Positions 61,308-64,000 of a stretch of DNA of 64,000 nucleotides are shown here, one piece after another. The position numbers and the translations under genes are program-made. Below the pieces are notes generated by a model. That model saw only the letters and a program-made list of their open reading frames with translations. It ran no database searches and was not told the origin of the DNA. Origin of the DNA: Allygus modestus (taxonomy: Eukaryota > Arthropoda > Insecta > Hemiptera > Cicadellidae). Numbering within the stretch: the stretch's first letter is position 1; each line of letters opens with the position of its first letter. The stretch is taken from assembly GCA_963675035.1 (NCBI GenBank), contig OY776111.1:200644266-200708265 (forward strand). Direction: 5' to 3'.

Positions 61308-64000
61308 GATATATATATATATATATATACATATATATAAATTTGAACGAATAGTGTTTTTGGCATCTGGGGACCTCAAAAAAAAAGTTGTCATGGTCTC
61401 GGGCTTAAGTCTTACCATGCCACCTACGGTAATAGCTTCTTCCCTATAGGGGAAATTCGCTAAAATACAGGATTTTTCCGTGACATCCGTGATTTTCCGG
61501 GCCGGTAGATGCCCTGATATTGTGATTAATTAGATAAATAATTGAATTATTGATAATTTTCATTGTTTAAGAATTTAAATGTTTCTGTAACCATCCCCTC
61601 TGCAGTGATTTGAAATCAATCAAATAATCTTGATTGAGTATTGTAGCAAAATAAAACAGAATATACCATATTAGTGGTTTCTTTTGTGTTTTAATTGCTT
61701 AATAATTAAGAGTATTACCAGTGGGTAGGTGTTACATCCTATAATATTGCTACAAACTTGCATTAATAGAAATAATTATCAGGGAGGCCATCTCATTATT
61801 CACTTTTCGTAAGATTTTACATCAGTAAAACCAAATGGTTCAATTTGTTAAGATTTGTTCTCCGCTTACCCCCGATTCATTGTGGGTTTTCTGCAGGTGC
61901 CATCTTTTCCTGTACCTTCAATCAGACTCGAAGTAGTAGGTTTAGTATTGCAGAGAGGTACAGTAATTTCCATTTCCCGTGACTGCATTCAACCTCAACT
62001 TAGTCAATTAAATTTCCTTGCCGAACCAATTTCTATATTAGTACAGGTTCTGTCGAGTTAAAAATGTTTCTGATGCTCTGTTCCATATTGACAAAGAAAT
62101 TACTAACTCAATCTTAAATAATAAGCAACCTCTGTTAATTTTCTTAGAATTAAGGAAGTACATGTCATATCTCCTTGGGAAATGAATAATTTATTTTAAT
62201 TTTAATTTATTGCTTGTCCTGTTGTTGAATATATTCATCTTCACATTTATCTACCTATCTATATCTATGGTGTCTCAGTCGTACTCGACACTAGACTTGC
62301 CCAGCTTGAGGGAATGGGTGGACACAAGTGTGTTGGCGCTGTCGGGGTCCGAGTGCTCCATCAACTGTGCTGTTGTGTAATGTATCATTGTTGTTGCAGC
62401 CGGTGTCTCAGTCGTACTCGACACTAGACTTGCCCAGCATGAGGGAGTGGGTGGACACAAGTGTGTTGGCGCTGTCGGGGTCCGAGTGCTCCATCAACTG
62501 TGCTGTTGTGTAATGTATCATTGTTGTTGCAGCCGGTGTCTCAGTCGTACTCGACACTAGACTTGCCCAGCATGAGGGAGTGGGTGGAGACAAGTGTGTT
62601 GGCGATGTCGGGGTCCGAGTGCTCCATCAACTGTGCTGTTGTGTAATGTATCATTGTTGTTGCAGCCGGTGTCTCAGTCGTACTCGACTCTAGAGTCGCC
62701 CAGCATGAGGGAGTGGGTGGACACAAGTGTGTTGGCGCTGTCGGGGTCCGAGTGCTCCATCGACTGTGCTGTTGTGTAATGTATCATTGTTGTTGCAGCC
62801 GGTGTCTCAGTCGTACTCGACACTAGACTTGCCCAGCATGAGGGAGTGGGTGGAGACGAGTGTGTTGGCGCTGTTGGAGTCCGAGTGCTCCATCGACTGT
62901 GCTGTTGTGTAATGTATCATTGTTGTTGCAGCCGGTGTCTCAGTCGTACTCGACACTAGACTTGCTCAGCATGAGGGAGTGGGTGGACACAAGTGTGTTG
63001 GCGCTGTCGGGGTCCGAGTGCTCCATCAACTGTGCTGTTGTGTAATGTATCATTGTTGTTGCAGCCGGTGTCTCAGTCGTACTCGACACTAGACTTGCCC
63101 AGCATGAGGGAGTGGGTGGAGACAAGTGTGTTGGCGCTGTCGGGGTCCGAGTGCTCCATCGACTGTGCTGTTATGTAATGTATCGTTGTTGTTGCAGCCG
63201 GTGTCACAGTCGTATTCGACTCTAGAGTCGCCCAGCATGAGGGAGTGGGTGGATACAAGTGTGTTGGCGCTGTCGGGGTCCGAGTGCTCCATCGACTGTG
63301 CTGTTGTGTAATGTATCATTGTTGTTGCAGCCGGTGTCTCAGTCGTACTCGACACTAGACTTGCCCAGCATGAGGGAGTGGGTGGAGACGAGTGTGTTGG
63401 CGCTGTTGGAGTCCGAGTGCTCCATCGACTGTGCTGTTGTGTAATGTATCGTTGTTGTTGCAGCCGGTGTCACAGTCGTACTCGACACTAGACTTGCCCA
63501 GCATGAGGGAGTGGTTGGAGACGAGTGTGTCGGCGCCATCGGGGTCCGAGTGCTCCATCGACTGTGCTGTTGTGTAATGTATCATTGTTGTTGCAGCCGG
63601 TGTCTCAGTCGTACTCGACACTAGACTTGCCCAGCATGAGGGAGTGGGTGGAGACGAGTGTGTCGGCGCCATCGGGGTCCGAGTGCTCCATCGACTGTGC
63701 TGTTGTGTAATGTATCGTTGTTGTTCCAGCCGGTGTCACAGTCGTATTCGACTCTAGACTCGCCCAGCATGAGGGAGTGGTTGGAGACGAGTGTGTCGGC
63801 GCCATCGGGGTCCGAGTGCTCCATCGACTGTGCTGTTGTGTAATGTATCGTTGTTGTTGCAGCCGGTGTCACAGTCGTATTCGACTCTAGACTCGCCCAG
63901 CATGAGGGAGTGGGTGGAGACGAGTGTGTCGGCGCCATCGGGGTCAGAGTGCTCCATCTGCTACGAGCGCACCATCGACTCTGTGCTGTACATGTGTGGC
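36088..64000 (+). CDS. neur: neuralized E3 ubiquitin ligase gene (3' end beyond the window)
   Basis: Neuralized ubiquitinates the Notch ligand Delta in signal-sending cells and promotes its endocytosis. Nine exons join in consistent phase with GT-AG introns: 36088-36214, 47990-48162, 48631-48745, 49192-49438, 49747-50050, 52644-52842, 53550-53699, 57138-57355 and 63863 onward. They encode at least 557 residues to the window edge. Residues 23-42 are basic (KMKVLKKIKRRIGL), matching the phosphoinositide-binding polybasic stretch of Drosophila Neur. NHR1 covers about residues 57-210 and NHR2 about 270-435. A proline/glycine-rich linker follows, then the RING start SECSICYERTIDSVLYMCG. An alternative first exon lies at 45045. 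The terminal exon lies at the end of a 13-copy tandem array of its own 5' part. Exons 4, 5, 6 and 8 are GC-rich relative to the introns. Confidence 0.95.
38800..38815. other. 16-bp perfect GC palindrome
   Basis: CCGCGGCGCGCCGCGG is a perfect inverted repeat, lying in a CpG-rich patch (about 38730-38840) inside neur intron 1. Its role is unknown. Confidence 0.6.
39249..39674. mobile_element. Fold-back MITE with long inverted repeats, mariner-type TA target
   Basis: The two arms (about 39249-39425 and 39500-39674) are inverted copies: AGAGGGCGCTCCAGTC at the left end and its near complement GACTGGAGCACCCCTCT at the right, with further pairing through GTTAACTTTCAAAGTCCG and GCGATTTCAGTAAGCAGAA. 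TA flanks both ends (39247-39248 and 39675-39676), as for Tc1/mariner. It has no coding capacity and lies in neur intron 1. Confidence 0.8.
39675..42127. other. neur intron 1, unassigned part
   Basis: No exon was recognised. CpG-rich stretches occur at about 40500-40740 and 41340-41540. A single CGTGGGAA (40662-40669) matches the Su(H) consensus, but such sites occur by chance at this density. Confidence 0.4.
42128..43220. mobile_element. Non-autonomous hAT element with 8-bp target duplication
   Basis: The 11-bp terminal inverted repeat is CAGTGGCGTAG at 42128 and CTACGCCACTG ending at 43220. It is flanked by the perfect 8-bp duplication TAACTAGC (42120-42127 and 43221-43228), the hAT signature. 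The 1093-bp interior has no transposase. It holds a 58-bp tandem duplication (42583-42698), a short (GGTAGC)n run near 42905-42930 and C-rich subterminal sequence. It sits in neur intron 1. Confidence 0.92.
42583..42698. repeat. Exact 58-bp tandem duplication
   Basis: AAGCTAAACCCTGTTTCTCT and the following bases through CTTTGGCTT are repeated head to tail at 42583 and 42641 without visible difference, so the duplication is recent. It lies inside the hAT element. Confidence 0.95.
43229..45044. other. neur intron 1 with CpG-rich upstream region of exon 1B
   Basis: Mostly AT-rich with no recognised exon. From about 44835 to 45090 it becomes strongly CpG-rich (CGTCGTCGCGTCG, CGTCGCCGCC), as expected for a second promoter. 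An initiator-like TCAGTC lies at 45021-45026. Confidence 0.45.
45045..45084 (+). CDS. neur: neur alternative first exon 1B (predicted)
   Basis: ATG at 45045 opens 13 codons (MVVAFRYRPLLRA) plus one base A, then the strong donor GTGAGT at 45085. This leaves the same phase and the same base as exon 1A, so splicing to exon 2 at 47990 gives the same Thr codon. The exon lies at the edge of a CpG-rich block in an otherwise AT-rich intron. Drosophila neur also uses alternative promoters with different N termini. The protein would lack the polybasic stretch of exon 1A. There is no transcript evidence here. Confidence 0.5.
45085..47989. other. neur intron 1, 3' part, with short repeats
   Basis: It contains a repeat-derived stretch at about 45840-46210 (TA tract, TTTTGTCCGATTTACTTCAAA) and a 28-bp tandem duplication of TATGTGGAAATTCACTTCCC at 46449-46504. 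Two related short elements with TTACGTAACACAT ends lie at about 46740-46885 and 47731-47831. The latter is a 101-bp palindrome-ended MITE (TTACGTAACACATT ... AATGTGTTACGTAA). No exon was recognised. Confidence 0.5.
47990..48162 (+). CDS. neur: neur exon 2 (start of NHR1)
   Basis: The acceptor TTGTTGTTGTTGCAG ends at 47989 and the donor GTAACA starts at 48163. The exon encodes PRNSSSSAGTNNLPPLLFHQ and then the NHR1 opening VHGDNIRVSRDGAVARRAES through FTNRPVKISEK. The LFHxxHGxNIRLSxD pattern is the hallmark start of a Neuralized homology repeat. Confidence 0.95.
48631..48745 (+). CDS. neur: neur exon 3 (NHR1 middle)
   Basis: Acceptor CTGGTTTCAG, donor GTGAGA. It encodes VYVKFLDVSNNWSGVIRFGF followed by TSNDPSNLRHALPKYACP, the NHR core strands (W-x-G-x-I-R-F-G-F-T-S-x-D-P). 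Ends in phase 1. Confidence 0.95.
49192..49438 (+). CDS. neur: neur exon 4 (NHR1 C-terminal part)
   Basis: Acceptor ATAATTTCTAG, donor GTGAGC. It encodes DLTNKAGYWAKALAERFCER, then VLFYYVTHAGDVHFGINGEE and LWAMIDVYGNSTAIELLD, completing NHR1, which contacts Delta and Bearded-family proteins in Drosophila. The exon is GC-rich. Ends in phase 2. Confidence 0.95.
49747..50050 (+). CDS. neur: neur exon 5 (linker and start of NHR2)
   Basis: Acceptor GCGTGTTGTAG, donor GTGAGA. It encodes a variable linker (QVPPPPRFQQPGVHFTPLPF), then NHR2 from FHRTRGRNVRLSNDRCIASR to VFTARPVQLGERIVIQ. Ends in phase 0. Confidence 0.95.
50051..50615. other. neur intron 5, first part
   Basis: AT-rich intron sequence with no recognised element. 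It ends with the target duplication GTTTAGAA (50608-50615) of the following hAT element. Confidence 0.5.
50616..51969. mobile_element. Non-autonomous hAT element with 8-bp target duplication
   Basis: It begins CAGGGGTCTCCAACCTACGG and ends GGTTGGAGACCCCTG, a typical hAT inverted repeat with GGCCCGCGGGCC subterminal sequence. Perfect 8-bp duplications GTTTAGAA flank it (50608-50615 and 51970-51977). It has no transposase and lies in neur intron 5. A piggyBac-type element is nested inside (50665-51163). Confidence 0.95.
50665..51163. mobile_element. piggyBac-type MITE nested in the hAT element
   Basis: TTAA at 50665-50668 and 51160-51163 flank inverted ends CCCTTCAGCG and CGTTGAAGGG. The TTAA duplication and CCCTT-type ends are the piggyBac signature. 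Its position inside the hAT element shows it inserted later. Its roughly 490-bp interior has no recognised transposase. Confidence 0.82.
52271..52603. repeat. Composite direct/inverted repeat just upstream of neur exon 6
   Basis: A roughly 40-bp direct repeat (TAGACAAT.AACACGTA.TAACTGTAG.GACCTGCTGCTA) occurs at about 52283-52321 and 52564-52603. Between the copies, CTACAGCCCGCCAAACGTAA (about 52319) and its near complement TTACGTTTGGCGGGCCGTAG (about 52547-52566) form inverted ends. It may be a small insertion flanked by duplicated target. The right copy ends only about 40 bp before the exon 6 start. Confidence 0.6.
52644..52842 (+). CDS. neur: neur exon 6 (NHR2 middle)
   Basis: Acceptor TGTCCATTCCAG, donor GTAGGT. 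It encodes ILATEPMYLGALALGLTSCD, DLPDDSDLLLDRPEYWVVSK and the end AFCITHQ, the NHR2 core. Ends in phase 1. Confidence 0.95.
52843..53549. other. neur intron 6
   Basis: AT-rich intron with no recognised element. The open frame reading through its 5' part after exon 6 is not exonic. Confidence 0.6.
53550..53699 (+). CDS. neur: neur exon 7 (NHR2 C-terminal part)
   Basis: Acceptor TTGTTTTACAG, donor GTGAGT. It encodes GEVQMSKNGCPPTVLMHVDQ, then LWAFFDVYGSTQKIRVLG, the conserved NHR end matching the LWAxxDVYGxTxxIRLL pattern. Ends in phase 1. Confidence 0.95.
53700..57137. other. neur intron 7 with unassigned repeats
   Basis: No exon was recognised. ATCCC-rich phrases at about 53945-54000 and 55100-55160 bracket an unclassified stretch. 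A possible short element (about 54383-54562) has GTTCTAGCTAGGCGACGAG at its left and an approximate complement (CCCAACTAGGACACGCTC) at its right. The remainder is AT-rich intron. Confidence 0.4.
57138..57355 (+). CDS. neur: neur exon 8 (Pro/Gly-rich linker before the RING)
   Basis: Acceptor GTGTGTTGCAG, donor GTGAGT, ends in phase 0. It encodes a low-complexity linker: CTSPAPVVPSSSRAGGGALR, LAGGVGGGTVLVVNLPPS and PTPPHPHNPSATLL, ending TYSHTYIE. It is GC-rich and the least conserved part of the gene. Phase 0 matches the CCG codon that opens every copy of the duplicated terminal exon. Confidence 0.85.
57875..58140 (-). pseudogene. Transposon-derived zinc-finger (BED-like) fragment
   Basis: The reverse strand reads WLRPGKDPHTAFCMLCKQLI followed by G-x-x-x-V-x-S-H-S-K-G-E-K-H, a C-x2-C ... 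H-x5-H arrangement. This W-L...C-x2-C...G...H...H pattern is common in the N-terminal finger of transposon-derived proteins in insects. Only about 80 codons remain. It abuts the reverse-transcriptase fragment at 58141, so one element probably inserted into the other. Confidence 0.5.
58141..59530 (+). mobile_element. 5'-truncated non-LTR retrotransposon (LINE) reverse transcriptase
   Basis: The open segment 58144-58668 holds reverse-transcriptase motifs in order: QHGFRSKRS, FMDITKAFDSINHEHLL, GVPQGSVLGPLLF and the catalytic YADDANL (near 58600). A frameshift near 58668 leads to KFLGLEIDKNLSWNSH (near 58785). Another break near 59045 precedes the C-terminal block YYTRSRGEIAL and KPKYIGSKFYNKLPKDIR, ending at 59344. 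The order is typical of Jockey/CR1-like LINEs. The 5' part is missing and the coding region is broken, so it is dead. It lies sense-oriented in neur intron 8. Confidence 0.92.
59531..60290. other. neur intron 8, unassigned part
   Basis: No gene or classified element was seen. Repeated TTCGCGAACGAACCG-like and GATTCGTATGAATCGATTCG phrases near 59760 and 60025 suggest a decayed palindromic repeat. Confidence 0.4.
60291..61465 (+). mobile_element. Non-autonomous dispersed element, copy D
   Basis: It starts AAATACCCCCGTCGCAGC and ends GGAAATTCGCTAAAA, with subterminal inverted AGCGAATTTCC / GGAAATTCGCT. There are three internal repeats (60432, 60595, 60763) about 165 bp apart, a TA microsatellite (about 61275-61340) and a CCCTATAGGG palindrome near the 3' end. 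It is in neur intron 8, sense-oriented. Confidence 0.87.
61466..62268. other. neur intron 8, last part before the exon array
   Basis: AT-rich intron sequence. A short open frame (61855-62061) reads PSFPVPSIRLEVVGLVLQRG but has no recognisable family. The stretch ends in ATCTACCTATCTATATCTAT, where the exon array begins abruptly. Confidence 0.45.
62269..63862 (+). repeat. neur: 133-bp tandem array of the neur terminal exon's acceptor and 5' part
   Basis: Twelve head-to-tail units precede the true terminal exon. Each carries an intron tail (TGTATCATTGTTGTTGCAG or close variant), then exon sequence starting CCGGTGTC at 62400, 62533, 62666, 62799, 62932, 63065, 63198, 63331, 63464, 63597 and 63730. 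The first unit (62269) lacks the acceptor. In phase 0, as exon 8 requires, each reads PVSQSYSTL, SMREW and SECSI, then D/N-CAVV (CAVM once) and TAA after 37 codons. So the first RING cysteine is present, but the rest of the RING is missing. Relative to the true exon, 18 bases after TGCTCCATC are skipped between two CCATC repeats, and the sequence then runs into intron. Units 2-5 and 6-9 share a 4-unit (532-bp) variant pattern. Assembly error is possible but the ordered variants argue against it. Confidence 0.95.
63863..64000 (+). CDS. neur: neur terminal exon with RING finger start (truncated by window end)
   Basis: The acceptor TTGTTGTTGCAG ends at 63862. The exon reads PVSQSYSTLDSPSMREWVET, then SVSAPSGSECSICYERTIDS and VLYMCG, where the window stops. 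SECSIC and MCG supply the first zinc ligands of the C3HC4 RING, and the next residues beyond the window should supply the histidine. The RING recruits the E2 enzyme. It is the last and only intact member of the 13-copy array. Confidence 0.95.

Noticed and set aside
62275..63957. Reverse-strand and extended forward open frames of 61-105 codons in the neur exon array
   Set aside because: They are shadows of the 133-bp repeat. Only the acceptor-to-stop segments in phase 0 and the last RING exon have biological support.

Overview
This is animal nuclear DNA, most likely from an insect (a hemipteran is plausible but not shown). It is AT-rich, has small exons with canonical GT-AG introns, and is dense in transposon relics. 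The only clear host gene is the plus-strand orthologue of neuralized (neur), an E3 ubiquitin ligase of Notch signalling with two Neuralized homology repeats (NHR) and a C-terminal RING. It runs from about 36.1 kb off the right edge, and the window ends inside the RING exon.

Region by region: (1) 1-1477 holds the end of a dispersed repeat and a 171-bp tandem duplication. (2) 1478-13767 is one complete but decayed Maverick/Polinton (adintovirus-like) DNA transposon with roughly 600-bp terminal inverted repeats. It carries a protein-primed DNA polymerase B, packaging ATPase, phospholipase A2-like virion protein, adenain-type protease, minor and major capsid proteins, a fibre-like repeat protein and a retroviral-type integrase. 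A 1.35-kb non-autonomous element sits inside the polymerase gene. (3) 13.8-26.7 kb is gene-free DNA with further copies of that element, other repeats, and two clusters of proneural-type E-boxes upstream of neur. (4) 26.85-30.70 kb is a satellite of about 37 copies of a CpG-rich 104-bp unit with nested 5-mer and 6-mer higher-order periodicity. (5) 30.7-35.9 kb is non-coding repeats. (6) 36.1-64.0 kb is neur: two alternative first exons (36088 and 45045) that end in the same phase and the same base, then exons 2-8 for NHR1, NHR2 and a proline-rich linker. The introns contain two non-autonomous hAT elements with perfect 8-bp target duplications, one of them carrying a nested piggyBac-type element, plus a mariner-type fold-back MITE, a truncated LINE reverse transcriptase and another 1.2-kb repeat copy.

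The most striking feature is 62269-64000. The splice acceptor and 5' part of the terminal RING exon of neur are tandemly repeated 13 times at 133 bp. Twelve copies carry an AG acceptor in the phase required by exon 8. Only the last continues into the RING finger. The 11 upstream acceptor copies all stay open for 37 codons, keep the residues up to the first RING cysteine, then end in a short new tail and TAA. Splicing to any of them would yield Neuralized with both NHR domains but no RING, a form expected to act as a dominant negative. Whether these acceptors are used cannot be told from sequence alone.
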